Shown here: positions 1 to 12,556 of the stretch, in pieces | Layout: every line of letters begins with the position of its first letter | How positions within the stretch are numbered: position 1 is the first letter of the stretch | Assembly: GCA_907163375.1 (NCBI GenBank) | Contig: CAJQUW010007898.1 | Coordinates: forward strand, 62,001-126,000 | DNA length: 64,000 bases | Direction of reading: 5' to 3' | DNA from: Prostheceraeus crozeri | Lineage: Eukaryota > Platyhelminthes > Polycladida > Euryleptidae | Translations under genes and position numbers: made by a program | Notes under the pieces: model-generated | Databases searched by the model: none | Told to the model about the DNA's origin: nothing | Seen by the model: only the letters and a program-made list of their open reading frames with translations

Positions 1-83
1 GTTTACAAGTTTGTAAAACATGACGAAAAATGTGCTCTCGAGTTGCACGATGCCAATGGCAATCATATCATAAAATTGCCAAG
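1..83 (+). CDS. Partial coding exon of an unidentified host gene, ending at a splice donor
   Basis: Frame 1 is open from the window edge for 27 codons and stops at a consensus donor: the last exon bases are CCAAG and the intron starts GTAAGT at position 84. The peptide begins VYKFVKHDEK and ends NHIIKLPR. It is charged, with no membrane segment, and I do not recognise the family. The exon ends in phase 2 (two bases of a codon). The next acceptor I can support on this strand is at 63970, but joining to it directly gives a stop after a few codons. So either further exons lie between that I could not see, or the genes are different. Start and true 5' exon boundary are outside the window. It could be a TE exon rather than a host exon; the clean donor and steady frame favour a real exon. 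Confidence 0.45.
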
Positions 84-152
84 GTAAGTCCATCCAAAGT
101 CTTATTGTATGCACATAATGGTAATTTATTTTTACAAATGAATGTCCACAAT

Positions 153-993
153 CAGTGGCGGCCCGTCCATATGGACGCCTGGGGCGCAGCCCTCCATTAA
201 AAATTATTTACATCAAAGAAAATTACACAGAACATTGCGCTGAAACGCAACTGATCTGATAGACTGAATTGAACTATCAATGGTTCAACCTGTACTGCTA
301 AACACATTCAAAGCGTGGTTCAGTGACTCATTCAGACGTCACTCTCCCTCTCTTCTACCGGATGGGGCGCACAGTCTGTGCGCCTTGATTCATACATATT
401 TTGCTGATCATACATCTGCATACATCGAAGATTTTTAGCAGCTTCGCACGCGTAAACAATGCATGGATGGGGCGCTCTCAAAAAGTCCCTCTGGCTCGCT
501 TTCGTACATTCTGATTAGGTAACGCCGCGCGTGCGTTGGGAAGTCAGATTCTGGTCAAACTTATGTTATTCTGATGCGTGTATACAAGCCTTGGACTGGT
601 GAAGCACTTTCAATCATAACTGTGTCTCACTGTGTCGACTGAAAATGAATCAGATTGCATATCTTTTAATGAATTGATTTATCTTTGAATAAATGAAAAT
701 GATAAATGAAGTCGTTTCTACATTTGATGCCGGTTTCTGTTATCAAATTCAAATTTTTTCTTTCCTTATTTAACTTGGAAGTGTTCGAGCGATGATTTTG
801 TTTTTAAGTAGGCTTCCGAAAATAATGTCATTATGAAGGATCACAGTGGCATATTTGCAGTGAGGCTTATCATCATAAACAGGCATTTACATAGGCGTAC
901 ATGAAATATAGCAGAGACCGTAGTAAATGATGGGCTAAGATGAAGACGTTTGTATTGCGCCCCACATGAGCAGGACTGCACGAGCCGCCACTG
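153..993. mobile_element. Non-autonomous hAT-like DNA transposon (MITE), 841 bp
   Basis: Both ends carry the inverted repeat CAGTGGCGGCYCGT (one mismatch in 14). Directly outside lie identical 8-bp target duplications, TCCACAAT at 145-152 and 994-1001. An 8-bp duplication with CAG...CTG ends is the hAT pattern. The motif GGGGCGC recurs near both ends and inside (about 365 and 470), like subterminal transposase-binding repeats. No transposase reading frame is present, so it must have been moved in trans. The perfect target duplication suggests a fairly recent insertion. It lies in the intron that begins at 84. Confidence 0.85.
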
Positions 994-1001
994 TCCACAA
1001 T

Positions 1002-3132
1002 GATATCCATCGATGATTGATGAACAGCAATTCTGTGATCAGTCCACTCCACTATGCTCGCATATCTATGAGTCTATGATTGTGAATGATCTGCTTCCGC
1101 TACTTTCATTGCTTTCTCGTGCTATTTTATTCTCTTCTGCGTTGGTCACTTTGTCTCACGTGTCTCATTCTTCAATTGTCGATTTGAATTACTTATTAGC
1201 ATTTTAAACTGTGACTATCAATGATTGACCTGATCTGAAACATGAGGAATATATCAAGTTTCAATATTTTTTTGTTTAAAGATACACATATAGACTAATT
1301 ACATGAATATGGATTTTAGATTAATACAGTTCATATTATCTACTAACAACTTGAAATAAAAATGAGAGAATATGTATCTTAAGTTGATACTTGTGAAATT
1401 CATAAGTAATATATAAAAGCATCATGAAATTCATAGAGAAAACAACGAAATGAATATTAGACAGCAAGAATATAAAAACCGGGGATGTGATGGTGGGGTT
1501 CAGTCAATCTTTAGGACTCTGACTGAAGTAATCATCGTCTCGATAGACTTCATAAGGAGGATTCATCTATAATATTTATGACATACGTGTACAAACGTTG
1601 CTGCTACGGGGCTGAGGGTGGTCCGCCACCTGAAGCCATATTTTCATGTTGCACATAGGCCTACCTATAATTGAAAAATATATATAGCGCCTACAAGTGA
1701 TTGCATGCTACGCGCTCGTATGTATAGGGTTTATTTCAATGTCAAAATCACTCTTTCGCACATGTCACTGGTACAGTGTAAGTTATATGTACATGCATGC
1801 AGGTAACTTTTCTTCGATAGCGTCTATCTAGTATACAAAAAGACTAAAATCGACTACAAAAAGATTCACCGGAAAGACGTCGGAACTAGGTATGGTAGTT
1901 GGGAAAAGGTCGGGAAATTGTTTTTGACCTTTGACATGTTAACTGACCTCATTTCTTTAAATTCATGAAGAAATTTTAATAAAAATGGTTTTTTGATTGA
2001 GTTACGGTAATTGTAGCATAGACATTGAAGACATGAAGACGTGCGGATATGATCGTGATGACATTGAATACTCAAGCAAGCTTCAGAAAAGTGACATGTA
2101 TGGAAAGGAAAATATATAATAATCAATTCTTGATCAAATGACTTTTTCATATAATTCCATAGACACCCTATTTGCTAAATAGCAAGAGGTCTAGGTTGTC
2201 TTTTTATAATAAGGTTTCGGTTTCCGACGTCGTACCGACCATCGACCATGCGGAGATTCTGTTCCTCGCTCGGAGCGAGTTCGTTTTCGACTTCGAACCG
2301 ACGTATTTTTTGTATTGGGATGATGTCTCTTCGAAGTCATCACTTCCATTCTAATTCATAGTGTAACGATTTGCCCAAATCAAGCACGATTGACGGTAAT
2401 TCAAGTACGATTTGACCTATTCATAGCGCATAGAGTAGACTTAATGCGCAATTTCCAAATTCTTTTACATACATGTACTTTGTATACTACTGGTGGAGAC
2501 AAAACGGAATCTTATCAAACCAAGGAATCAGAATCCAATCAGAACAGGGACTTGAAAAGCATGCGGAAGTTTCTTCCCATAATTGGATCCGTAAGAAAGA
2601 TTGCCACTTTTCTTGAAGTCTCCTTTTTCGTTAAGATCGTACTATAGAGCACCAAAATTTCGATGAAATTCTATCAATTCTCAAGCCTTCCAACTGCATC
2701 GCACAACAACGTACTACACGTCATATCATCAGTTATTTTCATATAAGTTCAATAATTCTTTTTCAAACTCCTTCAATATTTTTCACATTTCTGCAAAAGT
2801 ACACAAGCAATGAAGATAAGCAATCCCCTGTTGCGACCCTGTGCTCAGCTGCACTTCTGGAGTTTTTTGCGATGCCACTTCAAGTAACATCTCAAATTCG
2901 GTCTTAAACACACGTGGTCACATGTGAGAGTAAGTTGTGGAGAACAAATATCTTTGATAGTACAAGGTTGACTGAAGCGAGAACCACAAGTAATTTGCAA
3001 TTTGAATATAGATAATATGCTACTCGTTCGCACATTTATTTCACAGAGGTGTATGTGTTTTTATTGCAGCCATTAGCAGAGCGGCATGGGCTTTGGATAT
3101 CTCTAGGTTGAGCTCCGCGCACCAAATACTTG
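1002..3132. other. No supported feature
   Basis: AT-rich sequence with only short chance reading frames on both strands. I see no splice-bounded exon, RNA gene or paired inverted repeat here. It could contain old, unrecognisable repeats. Confidence 0.5.
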
Positions 3133-3140
3133 GGTAATCC

Positions 3141-5072
3141 CAAAGAGCAGGGGTGCGCATGCGGCCGTAGAAGAGGCAAAGTGCGGCCGTGACAATAAGA
3201 AGTAAATGAAAAAGAAAATTGCAAATATTTCTGGAGTTCAAGGCAATCGAAAAAAATCGTCAGTATAGTAGCATACTAGTCACCTTGCAACTGTCGAACA
3301 CACATGTGCCCATGCTGCTTGGAAAAATGCGCGCCCGCAGGCGCGATGAAGGCGTTCAAGCAATTCGATAACTCATGAATAGACTGTTTTAGGGAAGTTA
3401 CATTCATGCTCATTCATGGCTAGAGTCATCAGCTAAAAGAAACAAAAGGGACAATTGTAGTTTGCTTGAATTGTTCGCGCGCGTTAGCTTCAAGTCCATG
3501 ACCTGAATAAGGATGCCTGCTAGATCATTTTCTGCAGCTGTAGTGTTGTGTGGTTGTGTAAAACAATGGATAGAATCGAAAGATATTGTATTTCTACCTA
3601 TTAAAATTTTGTGTATTTTCATAGATAAAATGTGTTAAAATGGCAAATGTGTTTTTATTTCACATTTATCATTAAATCTGAAGCTCACGTTTTGGGTTGC
3701 GAAAGAACTGTATGATTAGTAATAATAAGACACGTACTTTATAACTTCAATAATAACGCAAGGTAGGAAGACTTACATACGAGGTTCTAGAAATGCGTCG
3801 ACCTATATACGAGTGAATGCCCAGAATAGACCAGCTCTGTGATAAAATGAATGAATGAATTTTGCTTGGCTCGTGATTCCTTTATGAATTCTTACAGTAG
3901 CTTAGTAAAGTGGTTTCTCCTTCGGTTGGAAAAAACATGCTTTCAGTTTTTCAAGTGCTAATAACACCTTTAGCTTAAAATCTTTTCGGGTCAAAAATGA
4001 CCGTCGGTCGTATATGGGTTAACTTGCTAACTCCTTTGCGAAGTAGGCCTCTATGCGATTTTCACTGCGTCATTAACCAGGGAAAGCTAATTTGAGTGGT
4101 GGAACATAAAAAGGTCTAGTTGTTTGCACACATTAAGTGCGGCCAAGATTCTTTCGGCCTTCGAAATGGCGGCCGAAAAATGTAAAAGGCTGTGCACCCC
4201 TGCCATAGAGTACGTACATGTATATTAGGGAAAGTAACAACTCGGTATTAATTAAATCCCCAATGTGGATACAGTTTCGATCTTATTTAATGAGCTCGAG
4301 TTGCCACTCATCCAGCACCAAATGCGAGATACGCAAATTTTAACAGTTTTGGAGAAACTAACGCGGAATTGACATATCATAATAGCAATACAGAATAAAG
4401 AATAGTATTTTACAAATCCTACGTGTCATGACAACCTTGGAGAGGCAATAAATTAGCAATGCGATGGTTGACTATATCACTTTGATGCTCAGCCATATTG
4501 CTAAGAGTATTTTCTCAAGCGTGATCATATCACAAGCTACCTGCCACTGACAGAGCACAATATATACTGTACAATCGAAGCCAATGATCATAATTAACTT
4601 TAAAAGATGTAAATGGGTCCACATTACTATTTAGAGTCATTAAGAAATGAAACATCAATTTAGTGAATTATAAAATTATGCCCGCTAAAATTGAATCATA
4701 AACTTGAAATTTGAGCCAAGAAGCACAATAAAAGCATCAGCTTTTTTATGAAGACTTGCAGTATAATGCGGTTCATGAAATTTCCTTGATAATCAACTTA
4801 ATTTCGGCTTAGTTAAGATACTTGTCAGAAAATGGTCATTCCTTTTGATAACCAATAGGTTTCACACTACTTACACATATATCTAGGTACCAAATCGCTA
4901 GTATATAAACATAGGAATAATTTGCAAAAATGTAGCTCCTTATAAAGTGATCAAACATTTTTCGGACTGCAACACAAATCTCCAGAAAAACTGAATCTTT
5001 TGATATAAAAGTCTTCACTGTATGCTGACATTTATTGAGTCGACACTCTACCTACTGTGTATACACTTTATG
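3141..5072 (-). mobile_element. Repeat family E copy 1: hAT-like MITE, interrupted by another hAT-like element
   Basis: This copy is inverted relative to copies at 11697-12556 and 20580-20911, with which it shares long stretches of similar sequence. Its two ends are inverted (CATAGAGT and, on the other strand, CATAAAGT). The flanks carry an exact 8-bp duplication GGTAATCC at 3133-3140 and 5073-5080. Without the 1.06-kb insertion near its left end the element is about 870 bp. There is no transposase frame. The exact flanking duplication fixes the ends and points to a cut-and-paste element with hAT-type 8-bp staggering. Confidence 0.75.
3148..4202. mobile_element. hAT-like MITE nested in family E copy 1, 1055 bp
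   Basis: The ends are the inverted repeat CAGGGGTGCRCA (one mismatch in 12), with GTGCGGCC motifs just inside both ends. It is flanked by an 8-bp duplication with one mismatch, CCAAAGAG at 3140-3147 and CCATAGAG at 4203-4210. That duplication consists of the last base of E1's own target duplication plus the first seven bases of E1, so the insertion hit the very end of E1 and is younger than it. The inside holds no recognisable transposase. Confidence 0.75.
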
Positions 5073-5088
5073 GGTAATCCGAACATGT

Positions 5089-5197
5089 GAGCAGAAACTA
5101 AGGCCTTCTTCGCCCCCGATGCTAAAGTCATCCAACGCTATGTCGCCGACCCTGCATTCAGAACCGCCACTCTCCTAGGAGGCTTGTTGAAAGGTTG
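5089..5197 (+). other. Short GC-rich open stretch, possible coding remnant
   Basis: Immediately right of the E1 target duplication, about 36 codons are open and end in TGA. The peptide includes KAFFAPDAKVIQRYVADPAF. Third positions are mostly G or C, unlike the AT-rich surroundings. No convincing acceptor precedes it (an AG ends at 5100, without a pyrimidine tract). On the opposite strand the pre-insertion sequence, joined across E1, is also open for some 50 codons. It could be the end of an exon, an old pseudogene or chance; I do not recognise the protein. Confidence 0.2.
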
Positions 5198-7383
5198 AAT
5201 ATTACTGGTATTCATCATTATTTAGAAAGAAATGAACACCGATTTGTCGACAATTAGTTGTTAAACGTTCTAACTGCAATTATATTGTCTATTTTCGCTG
5301 ATCTTCAGTTTTCAAAATCATCTGCTTTTGGCATTTTTGAAATATTTATTGAAATCGCTGATTACTTGCATCGATAGAGTTGACAACTGAATTTCAGGTA
5401 TATGTCTCAAATAGAGATTGAAGATAAAATAGATAATAAAATTTCTGTGATCTAAGCAGCGTTATGTATAACCTACCGTTTCATTTTCTTGTTCGTAACA
5501 GAATTGCATTCTTTTACAAAAGCGCTTGAAAGAAAATTTAGAAAGGAATTTCTATCAGATGTCGATACCATGCATCTCCATTTTCTACATGACCACCAAT
5601 TGTTCACACCTCGCAATTCTTTTCGTCGGTGCTTCGTATGGTGATGCAAATGAACTGTTAGGAGGTCGAGTGATGAAAGTTCACAATGTCTTCAAGTTTG
5701 ATTACCGATTAATTATTTGCATCTGGATGCCAACAAAGATATCAAAAATTTTAATTGGTTAGTTTGCACATTAATGTTGCAGCATTCATAGATTGCAGTT
5801 TTGATCTATCAATTGAATGAAAAATTAAAAAAAAATGCAAATAGAATTTTTAAAGACTTCATGTTGTGGAGATTCAACAATCAGTAAAAATAGGAAAGAT
5901 AAAAATTGAAATAATTTAGATAGTACATATCAAAGATAAACTACAAGAAAAAATATATAACCACAAGAAAATCAAAACTAGAAGTCCTTGTCGATCTACC
6001 GATCAATATCTGCGACTTTTGCGAGTAGCTTTTCCAGACAGAAAAACTCATTTAACTAAAGGATTTAGCTATGGATTATATTGACTAGAAATATTAAAAT
6101 CACTCAAAGTTCAAAGGATACAGAAATCAAATAGAATTGTGTGTTTGATGGAATAGCTTAATGAATATGGTTTCCTTTGATGCCTTATCCAAGCGACCGA
6201 CACTTGGGTGCAGTTGGAAAAGGGCAAAGCACTAAAATTACCGCCATCGCGTGAAATGTGATGAAATGCTCCAATAGAAGCACAGCCTGTGTTACTAAAC
6301 CATTTTGTTGAAGCTTTATTCAATAAGAGAATTTAGAACAATGCGAGAATCCTTGCCTTTTATTTCACTGACATTATCACAGCATAACAAAGTCGTGTGC
6401 TGCATTTAAGTGAAGAATAGAACTGATAGATTTTATTATAGATGATGATGAATTATGATTATGATAGATTAATTTTTGCAGATTTCAAACCCTTTCAAAT
6501 CACAATGCCGATCTATCATTTACAAATTATTAGAATACTTATTATATTTTATTTGTATATTAAATCATGCATTATATTTATATGTATATTATATAATACA
6601 ATATAGACTATATTTATTATATAAAATTCAAAATTCAAAGCCTTTTATTTCCAAAACTGGACAACGTTAGAAAATGACAAGATGATGGGATCGATAATAA
6701 AACATGTACAAATGAAGTTGAATGTCACAGTCTGAAATGGTGATGCAATATATGAGAGCAAAATGATAGTAATAAAATAGCAATTCTACCAAATACTGTA
6801 AATCAAAAATGTTGCGTGTCTGGAAGAAGAGGATTTTCAGTATTAAAGTTTCTTACCGTCTATAATTATTCATATTTGACAATGTGTAGAAATGTCTAGT
6901 TTTATTTAGAATAGATTTTTGGTTAATAGCTATCCACTGGACAATCACACCATTAATAAGTTTATGTGGAACAAAAAACATGTAAATGAACATATAAACA
7001 GAGAAATTGTATATAGTCAGTATGGATATATAGCAGGGAACTCACCTGAAATCAAATTGACAAAAAATATTGTTGTGAATAATGAGTATAATCGACCGGC
7101 TCTCCGTACGTTTTTAATTTCATCAAACAAACAATGAAGTGAACAGAGACTAGCTTCACACTGTATTTTATCAAATCTCATGAACACAAGTCAGTTCATA
7201 TCGATTTTGCAATGCATTCGTTAAATTACTAAGTCAGATAGAGATGCTTGAAAATGATTTGATTATTGTTCTAGGCATTCCTAGTGATATCGGCTTTGTC
7301 TTGGTATTTCATCATACACTTTAGTTCATAGATGACACATTTGTTCTTACGTCATTATAAGCTGAATATTCAACAAAGAAATG
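5198..7383. other. No supported feature
   Basis: Low-complexity AT-rich DNA, with an especially A/T-only stretch around 6535-6625. Only short chance frames are present. No repeat pairing with the rest of the window was found. Confidence 0.5.
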
Positions 7384-7824
7384 AATCACAGTGACTAAAT
7401 ACCATAGAAATCGAACAATGAGCAGCCAGTTCAACATTAAACACGCCAAATTGTGCAGAGTTTCAGTGACTGTTATCAACCGGATCACACAGCAAAGAGA
7501 CAGACGATGTCAAGTTCTACAGAGAAGTTTGTGAACGTTTTTTCATGCGCCTGCTAACTTTTTTTAAAATGATCGGAGGGCCCAACATTATCGAGAAGAC
7601 TTTTGCGCAATGAACTGAATTCTTCAAATCTGAAGGAATCCTGGTGATCGGAGCATTTTGAAGGAATTCAGAGCAATCCGCAAGCGACGCACGACTATTT
7701 TTCCTATCTCTGCAAGGTATTAAAAATTTCTTTTTGCCGACTTATTAAGTTCCTGCATGTGCCATTTGTGTGAATCAGTTTGCACTTCTAGCAAAGTGAT
7801 ACGATTAAACAATCTAATTCTGTG
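7384..7824 (-). mobile_element. MITE family A copy 1, truncated at one end
   Basis: It is strongly similar to the complete copies at 37043-37548 and 54550-55073, in the same orientation as the latter. The right end has the family terminus CTAATTCTGTG. The left end stops matching near the shared sequence ATACCATAG, so the other terminal repeat is missing. On the minus strand it keeps the short frame shared by the family (peptide containing EFLQNAPI and IPSD). Confidence 0.7.
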
Positions 7825-8967
7825 GTTGCAGTGTCTACATGTTCGATCCTTGTAGCTCTCCTCATTATCGTAAATAACTATAAATATGTCATAAATAGTC
7901 ATATTCTTCAATTGTCATGATAATCTAGAAATAGTTTGATGGCTTGATATTTTCAACACAGGAGAAAATCGAGCTTAGTTAAAAATGACCTTGAATTTAT
8001 AAAAATGTAAAATGCTAAATATCAATCATAATGCAGATTGAAAAATTGCTTTTATTTGCCAATCCACTCTTTGTAATGGCATGCGTCTTCTCAATTGATG
8101 CATACATTCTATACGACGCAAATATCATTCGCTCAAAACTTCTTTTTAAGAATCAAGGCGAACTCTTGGTTTAAATTTCGTCGAGTGAGTTAAAGGAAAG
8201 AATACAAAGTTGAAGAAAATTTATATAAATAGAATTGAAAGCATCAGACCTAGAGGAAAATGTTTTGGAACTTTACCAAGCGTGAAATCTGTTCAAAACC
8301 ATGAAATTCAATGACAAACATGCAGTGTCTGAGGCTTTTGAGCTGTATGTTGCTTTTAATTTACATGATTTTGTTAGTCCTATATTTCAATTTAAAAGTT
8401 AGATAATTTTTAAAACGTGATGATCAACACGAAGATTGTTAGTTTAACATTTACGATAGCATGAATTCACCTGATTTTCAAAATTATACGGATGATTATG
8501 AATTCTTGCTTTGATTTCAATTTATGTTTTAAAGCTCCAAACTGTCACTATTTTGTTAAAATTGCACATGCATGGATGAAGATCAATTAATATATATGAC
8601 ACAAATTAAGTTCAAATGGACACTAAAACGAACACCCTATATTCCCGACCACAACATCTGAGTATTCAATTCTTTCATAAGAATTTGGTGGCATAAAGGC
8701 GTGAGAATTGAGTGGATATTGATGACAATCATAGTATCCGGTTGCGTAAATCGAATTTACATCGATAATTCAACTGAAGTTCACAGCTTTAAACAATTGA
8801 TTTGACTTTATCCATTACCTTCAAATTGTCCCCGCTTATGCCAATAATTCAAATGCTTTCATCAGTAGCAGTGGTAGCCTTACAGCAACAAGAACAATCA
8901 TCAGAAAGTCATTTTCTTCAACATTATATAGAGCGCTTTCCTTCGAGCTACATTCCGCAACTCCATT
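7825..8967. other. No supported feature
   Basis: AT-rich spacer between a family A MITE and the RTE LINE. A short frame at 8802-8996 runs into the LINE but shows no similarity to its endonuclease, so the LINE appears 5'-truncated here. Confidence 0.5.
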
Positions 8968-11074
8968 CTACAGGTAAAAGGGTATCCGGGGGCTGACTGC
9001 AACACTGATCACGTATTACTGTTCGCCACAATGAGACTAAAGCTGAAGAAGATAAACATGCCCAAACGGCCACCGCGGTTAGACATGCGGCAACTGCAAA
9101 AGAACGAAAATAGTCGGAAAAGTTTCGGGACGAAGTGAAACAACGGTTAGAGAAACATCCCCAAACGCAAACTACAGACAATCAGCTTCAAGAAATCCAG
9201 CAAACTTTTCATGCAGTGGCTCAGCAAGTGATACCCAAGCAACAAAGAGAGATCAAGTGCCTATCGCAAAATTGACAGAAATATTAGAAATAAGTGCAAA
9301 GATGCAAAAGAGAGTTTCTATAATGAGCAGTGCCAAGAGCTTGAGACCTTAGAGCGCAGAAATCCGCAACTGATGCATGACAGAATTAGGAAAGCAACAA
9401 AGAAGAAGAAAAGTGCAGCTTGTATTTGTATTGAAACTAAGGACGGCGATATCGTCATGGAACGCGATAAAATTCTGAAACGTTGCGAAGAGTACATCGG
9501 AGAGTGGTTTGCTGGGGAACGAGGTGAAGCTCCACCACAACCCAATACAAACAGAAATCTAATTCTCAAAGAGGAGATCGATTGTGCGCTAAGGAACATG
9601 TCTAAAGGACGAGCAGAAGGACCGGACGGAATCGTCGCAGAGATGTTTGATGCGATGGAAGAATTCGGTGTCGAGAAGATCACTCATTTGTCCAATCAGA
9701 TCTATGAAGAAGGTCGTTTCCCCCAAGAGATGTGTAAGCATGTCTTCATTACATTGCAGAAAAAGCTAGGTGTGACAAAATGCGACCAACACTGTACGAT
9801 CAGCCTTATGAGCCACCTAACAAAGTTAATCCTTCGAGTTGTTCTGAAACGTTTGCGTGGGAGAACAGAAAGCGAGATAGCAGAGGAACAGTATGGCTTT
9901 ACACTAGATAAAGACAAGCGAAATGCTATATTTGTACTAAGAAGGTTGGCTGAAAGATGTATCGAGGTGCAACGAGATCTTTTCGTTTGTTTCGTAGACT
10001 ATGTAAAGGCCTTCGACAAAGTACTACATGAGCCTTTGATGGTCCTATTTAGATCTCTAGATGTTGATGGGAAGGACCATCCAATTAATAACGAACTTGT
10101 ACTGGAATCAGCAGGCAGCAGTGAAGATAGATGGAGTTTTAAGCGATTGCACTACTGTGGAAAGAGATGTTTGACAGGGTTGTGTTCTGTCCCCTCATCT
10201 CTTCTCGCTATACACAGAGATGATCATGAGAAACGTTAAAGAAATGGATGGTGTTAGAGTTGGAGGTGAGAACATGAATAATTTGCGATACGCAGACGAT
10301 ACGGAACTTTTTGCTGACACTGAGGATAAACTACAGACCATCGTCGATAAAGTGACAAACGATAGTGAAGCGAAAGGACTCGACATTAGTCGCAAGAAAT
10401 CCTTTGTAATGGTGCTTTCAAAGAAGCGTAGCACTCCTCGCATCAATATCCTCGCAAAAGGTGTGGTCTTGGAGAAAGTGTATCACTTCCGGTACCTGGG
10501 CAGCAGCGTCACGTCGGATGCAAGGTGTGACGAAGATATCTAGCGGCGGATTGGTATGGTAAAGACGGCATATAAGAAGATGGAGAGGGTGCTTGCCTCA
10601 CGTAACATTGGCGTGGCAACGAGAGTTCGACTACTAAGGTGCTACGTGTGGTCGGTACTTCTCTATGGATGTGAAGCATGGTCCATAAATCAGACGATGC
10701 AAGCAAGGTTGGAAGCGGCGGAGATGTGGTTCCTCAGGCGGATGCTGCGCATCCCTTGGATACAGAAAGTTAGCAACGAAGCCGCACTCGAACGCACATA
10801 TACATCAAGGCAACTGATGATGACCATCCTTACAAGGCAAATGCGGTTCCTTGGTCATGTCCTTCGGAAGGAGAAATACGAAGATCTTGCTCTAACCGGC
10901 AAAATCGAAGGAAGGAGAGAGCGCGGACGTCAACGATTGTCCTTCATGGGGTGGCTCGAGAGAGCGACGGGTAGGAGAGCCACGACCATCACTAGAATGT
11001 TCAAGAGACGAGAAGAACACCCGATTGTCGCCAACGTCAGCTTCTACACGGCACTGCTGATTGATTGATTGATT
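8968..11074 (+). mobile_element. 5'-truncated RTE-clade non-LTR retrotransposon
   Basis: Homology begins in the last residues of the apurinic endonuclease (GADCNTDHVLL, about 8985-9017), so most of the endonuclease is missing, as expected from incomplete reverse transcription. It continues through the linker typical of RTE elements (MRLKLKK) and the reverse transcriptase to the conserved C-terminus (SVLLYGCEAW, RFLGHVLRKE, GRRERGRQR). It ends in a short TGAT repeat at about 11059-11074, a tail type common in RTE elements. No clear target duplication was found. Confidence 0.85.
9005..11068 (+). pseudogene. RTE-type reverse transcriptase, decayed
   Basis: The reverse transcriptase would copy the element's own RNA at a nicked target. 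Visible motifs, in order: GRAEGPDGI; motif A FVDYVKAFDK with the catalytic Asp codon at 9997; QGCVLSPHLF just upstream of 10210; motif C RYADDT with YADD at 10289-10300; and the RYLGSSVT and LLYGCEAW blocks of the thumb and C-terminal region. The frame is broken. A frameshift lies near 9115 in the linker and another between about 10060 and 10110. An in-frame TGA at 10172 stands where the family has Arg (VRQGC, a CGA-to-TGA change), and a TAG is at 10541. The catalytic residues are intact, so decay is moderate. The clade call rests on the C-terminal motifs and the TGAT tail. Confidence 0.85.
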
Positions 11075-11696
11075 GCTTCTTGCTTCGAAAAGTACCATAG
11101 TTTGCAACAGAGAGTGTTCGTTTGTTCTTCATTCTACTATTGCTATAAATAAACTCGCGATCCTGGACAATGCACAGACGATTGAAAAACTGGGCCACAA
11201 CTTACCAATAATCAGTGGCGGCGTTTAGGTTAACTTTTAGCTCAAATCGGACACGAAAAAGTCTGCTCTTTTTATTACAATATCATACACTCTCGAAAAA
11301 GCCATCATAACGCATTTATTTGCATTGAAATTTACTTGTACTTTTACTGTGACTTTACTTTTGACTTTGCTTCTAGATTTCGATTGAATTAGATCTTTTG
11401 TGCTTGATGTTTTAAATTTTTGAATTCAAAACTTCGAAGTCTTAATAGAATTTTCAAAGGAGTTATCATTTATTGCTGCTGTCGTGTCAATTCAAAAAAA
11501 TGAAAGAAAGAGAAAGAAAGATAAAAAAATGAAAGAAGTGCACTATCTTTTATACATTCGAATAGCTTCAGGATTTATAAGGACGCCTGAAGGCAATTAA
11601 AGTAAAAACAGGGCAGAATTCGACTAATCTGTTGAACATTCAAGTTTTTTAAAATCTAATTGTGACCGAAGAATTAAGCCGATTTTATCAAAAATT
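11075..11696. other. No supported feature
   Basis: AT-rich spacer. A purine-rich GAAA-type stretch is present at about 11500-11535. A hAT-like end motif CAGTGGCGGCG occurs at 11215, but no partner end was found. Confidence 0.5.
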
Positions 11697-12556
11697 CATG
11701 GAAAGTTGTGGACACAGAGTAAGTGTAGTGGGTAAAGTGTCGACTCAAAAAATAATGTCAGTATGCAGTGAAAATTTTATATCAGGAGATATATTTTTTG
11801 CGGACATTGCGTTACTGCGGCCTAAAGAATGCTTGATTAGTTTTTAAGAAGCCAAAGTTTTTGCAAATTATTCCTGTGTCTATATACTAGCGACGTGGAC
11901 CCACTATGTAAGTAGCATGAAACTTATTACATATCAAAAGGAATGAACATTTGCTGACAGGTGCCATAATTGAGTGGAAATTGAGCTGATTATCAAGAAA
12001 ATTTCATGAACCGCAATATAATGCAAGTCTGCATGGAAAAGTTCTCATTGTGCTTCTTTGCTGAAATTTCAAGTTTCATTGATTCAATTTTAATCGGCAT
12101 GATTTCATGATTCACTAAGTTAGGGTTTCATTTATTGAATCTGAATAATATTGCGGACCATCTACATCTTTTAAAGTTAATTTGTAACGTTGTCTTTGAT
12201 TACGATATTTCCAACTTTCAGTGGTAAGTACACTGGTTTGTGATATGATCACATTAAGGAAAATACTTCTGAGGATATCAAAGTACTCATTCATTGAATT
12301 GCTAATTTAATGAACATACTGCATATCCAAGGTTGTCATTTCATGACACAGGAGTATCTGCAGAATACTATTCCTTCTGTTTTTCTATCATGATCGGTCA
12401 AATCCGTGCAGATCTCTCCAAAACCATAAAAAATTGCTTATCTCACATTTGGTTCTGGGTCTCAACTGGAATTCATTTGATAAAATCGAAACTGCATACA
12501 CATAGGGAATTTTATTAATACTGAGTTGCTACTCTACCTAATATTCTTACTCTATG
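11697..12556 (+). mobile_element. Repeat family E copy 2 (hAT-like MITE), about 860 bp
   Basis: Full-length by comparison with the inverted copy at 3141-5072 (without its insert). It runs from CATGGAAAGTTG to the shared end ACTCTATG. Long blocks match, for example around TGTGATATGATCAC and CTGGGTCTCAACT. No flanking 8-bp duplication is visible, so the insertion is probably older than copy 1, or its left end is degraded. No coding capacity. Confidence 0.65.

Noticed and set aside
11210-11230. A hAT-like end CAGTGGCGGCG, similar to the termini of the element at 153-993
   Set aside because: No matching inverted end or 8-bp duplication nearby; a single short end is not enough.
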